A stretch of 64,000 nucleotides of DNA from Sva-07 sp031426215. Its GTDB lineage: Bacteria; Actinomycetota; Acidimicrobiia; Acidimicrobiales; Ilumatobacteraceae. Within the stretch, counting starts at the first letter, position 1; every line of letters begins with the position of its first letter. The DNA lies in contig JANPKU010000021.1 of NCBI GenBank assembly GCA_031426215.1, positions 1 through 64,000 on the forward strand, read 5' to 3'. The notes beneath the pieces were generated by a model. It searched no databases and was not told the DNA's origin. It worked only from the letters and a program-made list of their open reading frames with translations. The translations under genes were made by a program, and so were the position numbers. Positions 7,747 through 16,227 of this stretch are shown here, piece by piece.

Positions 7747-8997
7747 CCCGAGGGCAAGCTGCGAGCGCAGGAAACCCAGAGAGGAGATCACTGCGAACTG
7801 GCGCATCTGTTCGCGTTGGCCGGGCAGACGAACGTGGCGCACTTCGTCGAACCCGGGGCCGACCATGCCGACGTAGAGGGTGCCGACCGGCTGGCCGTCC
7901 TGTTCGTCGGGGCCGGCGACACCGGTGAGTGACAGCCCGATGTCGGCGCCCAGCCGCTCTCGGACGCCGTGGGCCATCTGGCGGGCTGCGGCTTCGCTGA
8001 CCACCGGCCCCTCCCCCACACCGAGCAGTTGCTGCTTGACGTCGGTGGCATAGCTCACGATCGCCCCACGGAACACCATGCTGGCCCCCGGAATCGCCGT
8101 CAAGCGAGCACCCACGAGACCGCCGGTGACGGACTCGGCGGTGGCCATCGTCAGACCCCGCTCGCGGCAGGCGTCGAGCACGACGGACTCCATCGTGTCG
8201 TCGTCCGTGCCGAAGACGAGATCGCCCAGCTCGGCTCGGACCACCTGCTCCCAGTGGTCGAGCTGTTCGTCGCACTCGGCGCCGCTCGGCGTCTTCGAGG
8301 TGAGACGAACCTTCAGCCCTTCCCACCCGCTGGCGAGGAACGCCAGTGTCGGCGTGTCCGGTCCGTCGAGCTGCTCGATCACGTCGTCGAGTCGTTCGTT
8401 GAGGCCGCTCTCGCTCTCACCCCACGTGCGCAGCACGCGGCTCCGGATCACCGAGTCCTCTCCGCTGCGTCGGCGCAAGTCGGGCAGGATCGAACGCTGC
8501 ATCATGTCGTACATCTCGTGCGGCACGCCCGGCACGGCGTACACCACCTTGCCGACACCGCCGACGGTGACCGGGCAGATGAGGCCCGGGGCGGTGCCCC
8601 GGGTCTGCGGGATGATCGCCGCACCGACGGGCACCATTGCCTGGCGGAGGTTGTTCTCCGCCATTCGCCGACCTCGGGCTTCGAACATCTTGCGGATCAC
8701 GTCGGCCACGGCGTCATCGAGCACCAGGTCGACACCCATCACTGCGGCGATCGCGTCACGGGTGAGGTCGTCATGGGTCGGACCCAGTCCTCCGCACATG
8801 ATGACGGCGTCGGCCTGCTCGAGCAGACGCCGAAGCTGCGCCTCGATCCGACCGACGTTGTCGCCGACCTTGACCTGCACGAGAGAATCGATGCCGTTGG
8901 CAGCGAGTTCACCGCCCATCCACGCCGAGTTGGAATCGATGATCTGGCCGAGCAACAGCTCGGTACCGACGGCGAGAACGTCGCAGCGCAGCGCCAC
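7744..8997 (-). CDS. cinA: CinA-like protein: MoCF domain fused to nicotinamide-nucleotide amidase
   Basis: Two-domain protein (417 aa). The N-terminal half is a molybdopterin-binding-like (COG1058) domain with VGTELLLGQIIDSNSAWMG and GGLGPTHDDLTRD, related to ADP-ribose/NAD pyrophosphatase activity. The C-terminal half is the PncC-type NMN deamidase domain (from about residue 275: ATAESVTGG, FRGAIVSYATDVKQQLLGV, SLTGVAGPDEQDGQPVGT), which recycles NMN to nicotinate mononucleotide. The GTG start directly follows the TGA of pgsA with no gap, indicating translational coupling in a rimO-pgsA-cinA operon, the usual actinobacterial order. Confidence 0.93.
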   Translation of the reverse strand: MALRCDVLAVGTELLLGQIIDSNSAWMGGELAANGIDSLVQVKVGDNVGRIEAQLRRLLEQADAVIMCGGLGPTHDDLTRDAIAAVMGVDLVLDDAVADVIRKMFEARGRRMAENNLRQAMVPVGAAIIPQTRGTAPGLICPVTVGGVGKVVYAVPGVPHEMYDMMQRSILPDLRRRSGEDSVIRSRVLRTWGESESGLNERLDDVIEQLDGPDTPTLAFLASGWEGLKVRLTSKTPSGAECDEQLDHWEQVVRAELGDLVFGTDDDTMESVVLDACRERGLTMATAESVTGGLVGARLTAIPGASMVFRGAIVSYATDVKQQLLGVGEGPVVSEAAARQMAHGVRERLGADIGLSLTGVAGPDEQDGQPVGTLYVGMVGPGFDEVRHVRLPGQREQMRQFAVISSLGFLRSQLALG

Positions 8998-9579
8998 TCA
9001 ACCCACCTGGTCGAGGCTCATGGGCACCGATGGGGCGGCACCCGCCTGGCGGGCACGCCACAGGTACTGGCCGCCGCTGATCAGCGTCAACACGACAGCG
9101 ATCCACAAGAGCGAGTTCCACAGCCAGGTCGCATCGAGCGCAGTCGGGGGGAAGAGCGCGAACGCCACGGCGAACTGCTGGGTGATGGTCTTGTACTTCG
9201 CCAGTTTCGATGCCGGCACGCTGATGCCCTTGCCACCGACGAGCACCCGGTACACGCTGATGGTGAACTCGCGAGCAGCGATGATGATCACTGGCAACAC
9301 CCAGAACACACCGGTGCTCACCAAGGTGAACATCGCGCCCAGCACGAGCACCTTGTCGGCCAACGGATCGAGGAATGCCCCAGCTGATGTGGTGCCGTGG
9401 CGGCGTGCCATGTAGCCGTCGATTCCGTCGCTCGCGCAGAGCAAGAACCACAACCCGACCGCAATCCATGCGCCCTGGTCATCGTTCGGGATCGCCCAGA
9501 ACATCAGCGGCGACAGTAGGAGCCGCCCGACGGTGATGGCGTTGGCCCAGGTGGCGAGCTTGTCGGGCGGGACGGTCAC
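8998..9579 (-). CDS. pgsA: CDP-diacylglycerol--glycerol-3-phosphate 3-phosphatidyltransferase
   Basis: Membrane enzyme (193 aa) forming phosphatidylglycerol phosphate from CDP-diacylglycerol and glycerol-3-phosphate. The CDP-alcohol phosphotransferase signature is complete: SDGIDGYMARRHG followed by GAFLDPLADK, which gives the DG-AR-G-D-D pattern. About five membrane helices are visible. The GTG at 9579 overlaps the rimO stop as GTGA, which sets the start; the frame open further upstream is rimO antisense frame noise. Other CDP-alcohol transferases are possible, but position next to rimO and cinA favours PgsA. Confidence 0.9.
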   Translation of the reverse strand: MTVPPDKLATWANAITVGRLLLSPLMFWAIPNDDQGAWIAVGLWFLLCASDGIDGYMARRHGTTSAGAFLDPLADKVLVLGAMFTLVSTGVFWVLPVIIIAAREFTISVYRVLVGGKGISVPASKLAKYKTITQQFAVAFALFPPTALDATWLWNSLLWIAVVLTLISGGQYLWRARQAGAAPSVPMSLDQVG

Positions 9580-10913
9580 CCGACCGCCTCGAGTGTTGCG
9601 GCGGCGACCCCCGTGGCGACGAGGTCGGGTCCGAGGGCATCGACGATGTCGACCAAGACGATTTCTCCAGGCGCCAGCGCGAGGTCGACGTGGACGATCC
9701 CGTCGATCTCGGGGGCCTCCCGGTGGCTTCGTGCCACACCGGCCGTGTCGACGAGCACCTCGAGCGTCGAGCCGATCAACGCATCTCGCCGCGACGCCGT
9801 GATGTCGTCCTGCATCTCGCGCAGCTCGGCCAGCCGCTCGTTCATGAGCGCCGGGTCGACCTCGCCGTCGAGACCGGCCCCATAGGTACCCTCCTCGCGG
9901 CTGTACGAGAAGAATCCGCACCAGTCGAGCTGCGCCTCCTCGACGAAGTGCAGGAGCTGGTCGTGGTCGGCTTCGGTCTCACCGGGGTAGCCGACGATGA
10001 AGTTGCTGCGGAACGCTGCGTCGGGCTCGCGGTCGCGAATGTCGGCGATCCGATCGAGGAACCGCTGGCCGTCGCCCCAGCGACGCATCCGACGCAGCAA
10101 CGACTTGCTGACGTGTTGCAGTGACAGGTCGAAATAGGGAACGCCGGAGCCACAGATCACGTCGATCAACTCGTCGCTCAGGTCGCTCGGGTACAGGTAC
10201 AGCAACCGCACCCGATCGACCTCGTCAGCCACAGCTCTCACGAGCGGCACGATCGATCCGGCGCCCAGATCGCCCGGACGATCCTTTCCGTACGACGCCA
10301 GGTCTTGGGCAACGAGCACGATCTCACGGGCCTCGAGCTGATCCACCTCGGTGAGGATCGCGGCAATGTCGCGACTGCGCTGTGGGCCCCGGAAGCTCGG
10401 GATCGCGCAGAACCCGCACGAGCGGTCGCATCCCTCGGCGATCTTGACGTAGGCCCACGGGACCGCCGACTTGGGCCGGGGCAGGTTCAGGAGATCGAAC
10501 TCGGGCAACGGCGTCGACGACACCGGAATCAGTTTGCGTCTGGACGCAGTTCCATGCGGCACCTCTGTGCCGTCACGCTCGGCAGGAGTGACGTTGAACG
10601 CCTGCCCAAAGCCGGCGACGAGATCGATCTCGGGGAGTTCGGCCGCGAGTTCGTCGCCATAGCGCTCGGCCATACAGCCGGTGACGACGAGACGTGAGCC
10701 GTCCGCTCGTTGTTCGTCGAGCGCCAGGATCGTGTCGATCGACTCACGACGGGCATCGTCGATGAAGGCACAGGTGTTGACCACCACGAGGTCCGCGAGG
10801 GCAGCGTCATCGGTGGGCTCCATGCCGTCCGCGAGGAGCGCGCCGACCAGCTTGTCGGAGTCGACGTCGTTCTTCGGGCAGCCGAGCGTCTCGATGTAGA
10901 ACCGCTGGGACAC
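9576..10913 (-). CDS. rimO: ribosomal protein S12 methylthiotransferase RimO
   Basis: Radical-SAM enzyme (445 aa) that methylthiolates Asp of ribosomal protein S12. The N-terminal UPF0004 domain holds cluster cysteines C12 (TLGCPKND), C48 (NTCAFID) and C80 (TGCMAERY). The radical-SAM cluster is C162/C166/C169 in GCDRSCGFCAIP. A TRAM domain occupies about 375-445. The KND-type N-terminus and PSFRGPQRSR segment favour RimO over MiaB. The GTG start is preceded by TAGCGT at 10922-10927, 8 bases away, implying a leaderless mRNA. It is the first gene of the operon with pgsA and cinA. Confidence 0.94.
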   Translation of the reverse strand: MSQRFYIETLGCPKNDVDSDKLVGALLADGMEPTDDAALADLVVVNTCAFIDDARRESIDTILALDEQRADGSRLVVTGCMAERYGDELAAELPEIDLVAGFGQAFNVTPAERDGTEVPHGTASRRKLIPVSSTPLPEFDLLNLPRPKSAVPWAYVKIAEGCDRSCGFCAIPSFRGPQRSRDIAAILTEVDQLEAREIVLVAQDLASYGKDRPGDLGAGSIVPLVRAVADEVDRVRLLYLYPSDLSDELIDVICGSGVPYFDLSLQHVSKSLLRRMRRWGDGQRFLDRIADIRDREPDAAFRSNFIVGYPGETEADHDQLLHFVEEAQLDWCGFFSYSREEGTYGAGLDGEVDPALMNERLAELREMQDDITASRRDALIGSTLEVLVDTAGVARSHREAPEIDGIVHVDLALAPGEIVLVDIVDALGPDLVATGVAAATLEAVG

Positions 10914-10921
10914 GGTCGTCC

Positions 10922-10927
10922 ACGCTA
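10922..10927 (-). promoter_or_regulatory. -10 box of rimO (leaderless type)
   Basis: TAGCGT on the minus strand ends 8 bases before the rimO GTG, so transcription would begin at or next to the start codon. There is no Shine-Dalgarno sequence in the gap. Confidence 0.6.
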
Positions 10928-10960
10928 CCCGGCCTCCTCCGCCACGAGCGGGACGACGTC

Positions 10961-11914
10961 TCAGGCCTGGGTCGAGCGGAACTTCTCCATCAGGTGACGT
11001 CCGGCCGTGGTGGGCTCGTGACGTGCTGTTTCACCGTCGTCGATGATGCACTCGATGCGCGCATCCCAGTTCGCGTTGTGGAAGAACGGGATCGACAACC
11101 TGCGTCCTGGAGCGCCGGGCACGACACGATGCATCGTCGAACACCACCGGTCGTTGGTCCAACGCTGCATCAGATCGCCGAGGTTCACGATCAGCCCACC
11201 CTCGACCGGCTCCACGTCGCACCAACTGCCGTCGACCGACTCGACCTGCAGACCCGGCGCGCCATCGGTCCACAGGATCGTCAGCGTGCCGTAGTCGGTG
11301 TGAGCGCCTGCCCGAAGGCTTGCGACCGTGGACCCCGCTTCGACGTCGGGGTAATGGGCGAGTCGCAGGGCCGATCCGTGACGGTCGATGTGCCGGGCGA
11401 ACGCATCGTCGGCCAAGCCGAGCGCCACAGCGAAGGCCTCCATCAGCGTCGCCGACAGCGAGGCCATCGCCCGATAGTGCGCCTCGACCGCCGGACGGAG
11501 TTCCGGGAGTGCCGGCGGCCACAGGTTCCGCGCGTACACCGCACGCTCGTCGGGGTCGACCATCTCATCGAGGGGTCGAAGTGGCGGGTCGATCGGTCCG
11601 ACGTTGAAGGTCTCCTTCAGGTCGGGCGGTGCCTCACCGCCGAGCGAGCGGTTGAGCGCCTCTGCCTGCAACGGGCTGTAGCCGTACGGGTACCCGGGTT
11701 CAGGCATTGCGACGGCGAGCCGAGCCTCCAGCGGGAGGTCGAAGAACGCGAGGGCCAACCTGTGGAGCTCCTCCAGCAGCGCCGAATCGACTCCGTGTCC
11801 GATCAGGGTGAAGAAGCCAACATCGCGACATGCCCGGTCGATCGCCTCACCCACGGCGCCTCGCTGGTCGGTCGAGCCGCCGACGAAGTCGCTCAGATCG
11901 ATGACCGAGATCAC
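10961..11914 (-). CDS. 2-oxoglutarate/Fe(II)-dependent oxygenase (isopenicillin N synthase family)
   Basis: Non-haem iron oxygenase (317 aa). DIOX_N-type N-terminus IDLSDF...RDVGFFTLIGHGVD. The double-stranded beta-helix supplies the metal triad H205-x-D207 (GAHTDYGTLT) and H262 (MHRVVPG), with R272-x-S274 (RRLSIPFF) for 2-oxoglutarate. This class hydroxylates or cyclises small molecules; homologues range from ethylene-forming to gibberellin- or thymine-type oxidases, so the substrate is open. The GTG overlaps the stop of the upstream SMP-30 gene as GTGA, so the two are translationally coupled and probably act on one catabolic route. Confidence 0.9.
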   Translation of the reverse strand: MISVIDLSDFVGGSTDQRGAVGEAIDRACRDVGFFTLIGHGVDSALLEELHRLALAFFDLPLEARLAVAMPEPGYPYGYSPLQAEALNRSLGGEAPPDLKETFNVGPIDPPLRPLDEMVDPDERAVYARNLWPPALPELRPAVEAHYRAMASLSATLMEAFAVALGLADDAFARHIDRHGSALRLAHYPDVEAGSTVASLRAGAHTDYGTLTILWTDGAPGLQVESVDGSWCDVEPVEGGLIVNLGDLMQRWTNDRWCSTMHRVVPGAPGRRLSIPFFHNANWDARIECIIDDGETARHEPTTAGRHLMEKFRSTQA

Positions 11915-12861
11915 TGGTGGGCGAGGCGCAGACCGGGTCGGGGCCACGGGAACGACACGAGTCGCCCGGTACTCGAACACGTCACGTACGCGGTACGCAG
12001 ATCGTCGCCGCCGAAGCAGATGTTCGTGGTGAGCAGGTCGCCGGTGGCGTAGTGCTCGACCTGGGATCCGTCGGGAGAGATCGCCGTGATGCCCCCGTTG
12101 AAGATCGTTGCGACACACACCCAGCCCTCACCGTCGACGGCGAGGGAGTCGAGGAACTGGTAGCCGGGAAACCCGTACAGCACGCCGGGATCGAGCAGGT
12201 TGGAGGGTGCGAGTTCACCGGGTGATGTGATCGAGCGCTGGAACAAGCGGCCGGTGTGCGTTTCGGCCCAGTACAGCGTGTTGGCGTCGGGCGACATGCC
12301 GATGCCGTTCGGCGAGTCGGTCGGGAACACGGCCTCGACGATGCCGGAACCATCAGCGTGGGCGTAGTACACGCCGGTGAGATCCGCGGTGCGGGCGTGT
12401 TCGTCACGGATGCCGTGGTCGGTGAACCAGAACCCGCCGTGACCGTCCATCACCAGGTCGTTGGGGCCCCGGAGGGACTGTCCGTCACACTCGGTGTAGA
12501 GGTCGGTGATCGTGCCGTCGTGCGCATCGACACGCTGGATCCGACCGCCGAGATAGTGATCGGCGTCGAAACCACCTGTGGGCAGCATCATGCCGCCGAG
12601 ATCGACGGGGGTGAACGAACCACCGTTGTTGCACAGATAGAACGCGCCATCGGGCCCGACGGCGGCACCGTTCGGGCCGCCGGGGATGTCGGCGATCGTT
12701 TCTGTGGTGCCATCGGGATGCACCCTGGTCAATCGTGGTCCGAACATCTCGACCAGCACGATCGAACCATCGGACATCCAGATCGGCCCCTCGGGGAACT
12801 CGAGGCCGCTCGCGACCTCGGTCAGCTCGGGGGTGAATGCGGTGACGTTCGGCTGGTCCAT
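11911..12861 (-). CDS. SMP-30/gluconolactonase family lactonase
   Basis: Six-bladed beta-propeller hydrolase (316 aa), probably opening a sugar or other lactone. It begins with the family pattern GLEFPEGPIWMSDGSIVLVE (metal Glu) and contains GPNGAAVGPDGAFYLCNNGG, GPNDLVMDGHGGFWFTDHG and DSPNGIGMSPDANTLYWAET, which supply the expected Asn/Asp metal ligands. There is no signal peptide from the ATG at 12861. It is first in a two-gene unit with the 2OG oxygenase. These two genes separate ftsK from rimO and look like an insertion into the conserved backbone. Confidence 0.88.
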   Translation of the reverse strand: MDQPNVTAFTPELTEVASGLEFPEGPIWMSDGSIVLVEMFGPRLTRVHPDGTTETIADIPGGPNGAAVGPDGAFYLCNNGGSFTPVDLGGMMLPTGGFDADHYLGGRIQRVDAHDGTITDLYTECDGQSLRGPNDLVMDGHGGFWFTDHGIRDEHARTADLTGVYYAHADGSGIVEAVFPTDSPNGIGMSPDANTLYWAETHTGRLFQRSITSPGELAPSNLLDPGVLYGFPGYQFLDSLAVDGEGWVCVATIFNGGITAISPDGSQVEHYATGDLLTTNICFGGDDLRTAYVTCSSTGRLVSFPWPRPGLRLAHQ

Positions 12862-12906
12862 CGCGTCATGTTGCCAGGACCGGGCCTCCCAGCACCCAGC
12901 CAACGG

Positions 12907-12955
12907 CTTCTCGTGAACAAGATGCGTCATAGCTACGCAACTTGTTCACGAGAAG
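12907..12955. terminator. long perfect hairpin after ftsK
   Basis: Arms CTTCTCGTGAACAAG (12907-12921) and CTTGTTCACGAGAAG (12941-12955) are perfectly complementary over 15 bp. After one mismatch five more pairs form inside (TGCGT with ACGCA). It starts 16 bases beyond the ftsK stop codon and lies 46-94 bases upstream of the SMP-30 start. A transcription terminator for ftsK is the simplest reading. A palindromic operator for the SMP-30/2OG unit is the alternative. No T-tract follows. Confidence 0.7.
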
Positions 12956-12970
12956 CGTCGGGAGGTTGGG

Positions 12971-15604
12971 TCAGACCTGGCCGTTCTGTTGGAGGAGCTC
13001 GAACTCCTCCACCGTCATCAGCACCGAGCGGGCCTTGGAGCCTTCGCTCGGTCCGACGACACCCCGCTGCTCGAGCAGGTCCATGATTCGACCAGCACGG
13101 GCGAAACCGACCTTGAGCTTGCGTTGCAACATCGAGGTCGAGCCGAGCTGGCTGCGAACGACCAGTTCCATCGCCTGGCGCATCATTGCGGTGTCCTCGT
13201 CGTCGTCACCGGCGGAGAACGAGTTGGCGTCGGAGGTGACGTCGAGGTCGTCCATCGATGCCATGCCGCCCGTGCCCGACGCACTCGTTCCCATCAGGCC
13301 ACCAGGACGTGGTGGAACGAGCGACGACTGCCCCGACGAGCCGCTTGGTCCGCCATCGCGGTCGCCTCCGCCGTCGCCGCCGGATTCGACGTCGTTGGAG
13401 TAGATCGGTTCGGGCGACTGGACCCGCCAGTGGGCGACGACCTGGCGGACTTCGTCCTCACTGACGAACGATCCCTGGATGCGGTTGGCGACCGACGAGT
13501 TGCCCGGCAGCAGCAGCATGTCTCCCTTGCCGACCAGCTTCTCGGCACCGGGTTGATCGAGGATCACGCGACTGTCGGTGAGGCTCGACACGGCGAACGC
13601 CATCCGAGCCGGGATGTTCGCCTTGATCACACCGGTGATCACGTTCACCGACGGGCGCTGCGTGGCGACGATCAGGTGGATACCGACGGCGCGAGCTTTC
13701 TGAGCGATGCGGGTGATCGACTCCTCGACGTCGCGGGCGGCGACCATCATCAGGTCGTTCAATTCGTCGACCACCACCACGATGTACGGGAGATGCTCGT
13801 AGTCGATTTCGGAGCCGAGCGGCGGCTGGATCTGCCCCTTGGCGAAGGCCTTGTTGTAGCCGGTGATGTCGCGGTAGCCCAGCTCGGACAGCACGTCGTA
13901 GCGCCGTTCCATCTCCTTGACCGCCCACCCCAGCGCATTGGCCGCCTTCTTGGGGTTGGTCACCGGCTGGGTGAGCAGATGCGGAAGCCGGGCGTACTGG
14001 CCCATCTCGACTTGCTTCGGGTCGATGAGGATCAACCGCACGTCGTCGGGGGTCGTGCGCATCAGCAGCGACGTGATGATGCAGTTGATGCCACTCGACT
14101 TTCCCGCACCGGTGGCACCGGCGATCAACATGTGCGGCGTGGCGGCGAGGTCGAGGAACACCGCCTTGCCGGCGATGTCCTTGCCGATCGCCACGTCGAG
14201 GGGATTGCTGGCCTTGACCGCCTCGGGCGAGGCCAGCAGGTCACCGAGCGCGACGAGCTGGCGCTGATGATTCGGCACCTCGACGCCGATCGCCGAACGA
14301 CCGGGGATCGGGGCCAGGATGCGCACGTCGACCGCCGCCATTGCGTACGCGATGTCCTTCTGCAGGCTGGTGACCCGGGCAACCTTCACGCCGGGCCCGA
14401 GTTCGAGTTCGTAACGGGTGACCGTCGGGCCGACCGTCATGCCGAGCAGGGTGGTCTCGACGCCGTGCGATGCCAGCGACTCGTGCAGCATCTGACCGCG
14501 TGCTTCGACTGCCTTGCGGTCGATGGTCTGTTCGCCGGGCCGGTCGAGGAACGTCATGGGCGGCAGCACCCACTCGCCCACCTTGGCGCCGTCGCCGACC
14601 ACCGCAGCGCCGGGCTGGCTCCCGGTTTCGAACTTCGGTTTCTTCGTGCGACGGGTCGTCGTAGGTTGCGATCCTGCGGCGAGGTCGTCGCCTTCCGCCG
14701 CGAAGTCGTACAGCCCAGGCGCTACTGACGATGCTTGGCCGGCGTGACCGAGCCCGTCGCCGGACCCCGAACCCGCAGCCGATGCTGCGTCACGGTCACT
14801 ATTGAGGGTGGAGATGTTGCTGATGCCGGACTTGGCTGCACGGCCGAGCGGAGCGGCGACCGCTCGCAGGAACCCACCGGTCTGCTGGGCGAAGGTCTTG
14901 ATCGAGGTACGCGTGACCAACAGCGCCCCGCCGGTGAACGCAGCAACGAGCACCACTGCGGCGCCAGCGGTGGCGAGCAGCGCTTCGAGTGGGGTACCGA
15001 CGATGGCGCCGATCCAACCGCCCGCGTCGTCGATGCCATCGGAGGCGTCGGCCAGCCGTTCGGCGCCACGAGCGACCTGCAACAGCCCGAGAACCGACAG
15101 CGACATGACCGACCAGCCGACGACCAGCTGGAACGGGCTGGCAGATCGTCCCTTGCGCAGCAGCGACACGCCGATTGCGACGAGGACGACGGGGACTGCG
15201 TACCGGCCGAGTCCGAACAGCCAACCGGCGAGCGTCTCGATCCCTCGACCCAAGGGGCCCGCAAGGTTCAGATAGACCGCGAGGCCCAAGAGGATGGCCA
15301 GACCGATGAGGCCGAGTCCGGCGAATTCGTGTTCCCGTCCGCCGACGGCATCGCGAAGATCGGCCTGAGCCTGGTCACGCCGCGAGCTCGAGCCTTCCGG
15401 TGGGGTGAGGTCGTCGACGCTGCCGGGCTTGGAGCGCTTCGACGTGGTCTTGCCCGATGCTCTACCGGACGCAGTTGTGCCGGCCGGAGTCGCCCTGGCG
15501 CCCCCCTTGGCGGCGGGTTTCGCCGCGGTGGTCGAGCGCTTCTTGGACGCGGACGTCTTGCTCGGCGGCGACGATCGCTTCTTGGACGGACCCCAGGTGG
15601 ACAT
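12971..15604 (-). CDS. ftsK: DNA translocase FtsK/SpoIIIE
   Basis: Septal DNA pump (877 aa) that clears chromosomes from the division site. A basic Lys/Ser/Ala-rich leader (1-70) precedes four membrane helices (about 95-250) and a variable linker. The motor has Walker A GATGAGKSSG (K502), the FtsK signature LIDPKQVEMGQYARLPHLL and Walker B YIVVVVDELNDLM. The C-terminal winged-helix gamma domain, which reads orienting DNA motifs, is LVVRSQLGSTSMLQRKLKVG to RGVVGPSEG. The ATG at 15604 is chosen over an in-frame GTG four codons upstream. A hairpin follows the stop. Confidence 0.96.
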   Translation of the reverse strand: MSTWGPSKKRSSPPSKTSASKKRSTTAAKPAAKGGARATPAGTTASGRASGKTTSKRSKPGSVDDLTPPEGSSSRRDQAQADLRDAVGGREHEFAGLGLIGLAILLGLAVYLNLAGPLGRGIETLAGWLFGLGRYAVPVVLVAIGVSLLRKGRSASPFQLVVGWSVMSLSVLGLLQVARGAERLADASDGIDDAGGWIGAIVGTPLEALLATAGAAVVLVAAFTGGALLVTRTSIKTFAQQTGGFLRAVAAPLGRAAKSGISNISTLNSDRDAASAAGSGSGDGLGHAGQASSVAPGLYDFAAEGDDLAAGSQPTTTRRTKKPKFETGSQPGAAVVGDGAKVGEWVLPPMTFLDRPGEQTIDRKAVEARGQMLHESLASHGVETTLLGMTVGPTVTRYELELGPGVKVARVTSLQKDIAYAMAAVDVRILAPIPGRSAIGVEVPNHQRQLVALGDLLASPEAVKASNPLDVAIGKDIAGKAVFLDLAATPHMLIAGATGAGKSSGINCIITSLLMRTTPDDVRLILIDPKQVEMGQYARLPHLLTQPVTNPKKAANALGWAVKEMERRYDVLSELGYRDITGYNKAFAKGQIQPPLGSEIDYEHLPYIVVVVDELNDLMMVAARDVEESITRIAQKARAVGIHLIVATQRPSVNVITGVIKANIPARMAFAVSSLTDSRVILDQPGAEKLVGKGDMLLLPGNSSVANRIQGSFVSEDEVRQVVAHWRVQSPEPIYSNDVESGGDGGGDRDGGPSGSSGQSSLVPPRPGGLMGTSASGTGGMASMDDLDVTSDANSFSAGDDDEDTAMMRQAMELVVRSQLGSTSMLQRKLKVGFARAGRIMDLLEQRGVVGPSEGSKARSVLMTVEEFELLQQNGQV

Positions 15605-15665
15605 GACGTCGTACACGGTACCAATGGGCTGTCACCCCCGACCGTGACCCCCTCCACCGGGCCCC

Positions 15666-15680
15666 CACGACCAGGTCGTG
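15666..15680. repeat. 15-bp perfect palindrome between lipoprotein gene and ftsK
   Basis: CACGACC A GGTCGTG, 7-bp arms around one base, sits 35 bases after the lipoprotein stop and 62 bases before the ftsK ATG. A terminator or an operator for ftsK are both possible. Confidence 0.45.
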
Positions 15681-15714
15681 ACGCCTCGTGTCCGAACACC
15701 CTTCGACACGGCGG

Positions 15715-16227
15715 TCAGACGGGATCGACTTCCAAGACGGTGCCGTCGGGAGCAACGGTGACATCGAGTCGTCCACCCCCGGGAGACAGCGTGGAGACGA
15801 CATAGCGCACCGATCCATTGGCGCCACCCTCGATGCTGAGCGCTTCGATCGTGGAGTCCGGCAGCTCGTCGCTCACCGCCACGAGGATCGAATCCTCATC
15901 GAAGTCGACGACGTCGGCCGCGAACGTGAACCCGGACGCTCCGGTCAGCTTCGGCGCAGGCGGCTGCAGTTCGCCGTCGAGGAACACGTACGGCACTGCT
16001 GCCGTGGTGTCATCGACGGCGACGAACAGGTTGGTCACCTGTCGACTCGCAGTGACCTCGAAGAACACCTGACCGGCGCCGAGTTCGGCTTCGACGGCCT
16101 CGATCGCCGGGCGGATGTCGGACACGAACGAGTCGCCGCCGGCCGCATCTCCATCGTCGTTGCCGCCACACGCCGTGCCGACCGCCACGATCATGCCGAC
16201 GGCAACCACGACCGACCACCGCGCCAA
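15715..16227 (-). CDS. predicted lipoprotein of unknown function
   Basis: Small exported protein (170 aa). It has an N-terminal arginine, hydrophobic core VVVAVGMIVAVG and the cysteine of GTACGG, followed by an Asp/Gly-rich linker typical of actinobacterial lipoproteins. The mature part (about 30-170) is predicted mostly beta, with two similar halves: ASRQVTNLFVAVDD and STLSPGGGRLDVTVAPDG. I do not recognise a family. The only good start is a TTG that follows the rnj stop codon with no gap, so translation is probably coupled to rnj. Its place between rnj and ftsK suggests an envelope role, but nothing more can be said. Confidence 0.7.
   Translation of the reverse strand: MARWSVVVAVGMIVAVGTACGGNDDGDAAGGDSFVSDIRPAIEAVEAELGAGQVFFEVTASRQVTNLFVAVDDTTAAVPYVFLDGELQPPAPKLTGASGFTFAADVVDFDEDSILVAVSDELPDSTIEALSIEGGANGSVRYVVSTLSPGGGRLDVTVAPDGTVLEVDPV

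Noticed and set aside
7523..8326. upstream extension of the carD frame through the tRNA and cinA
   Set aside because: It crosses a tRNA and the antisense of cinA; the GTG at 7522 has an SD and gives the standard N-terminus.
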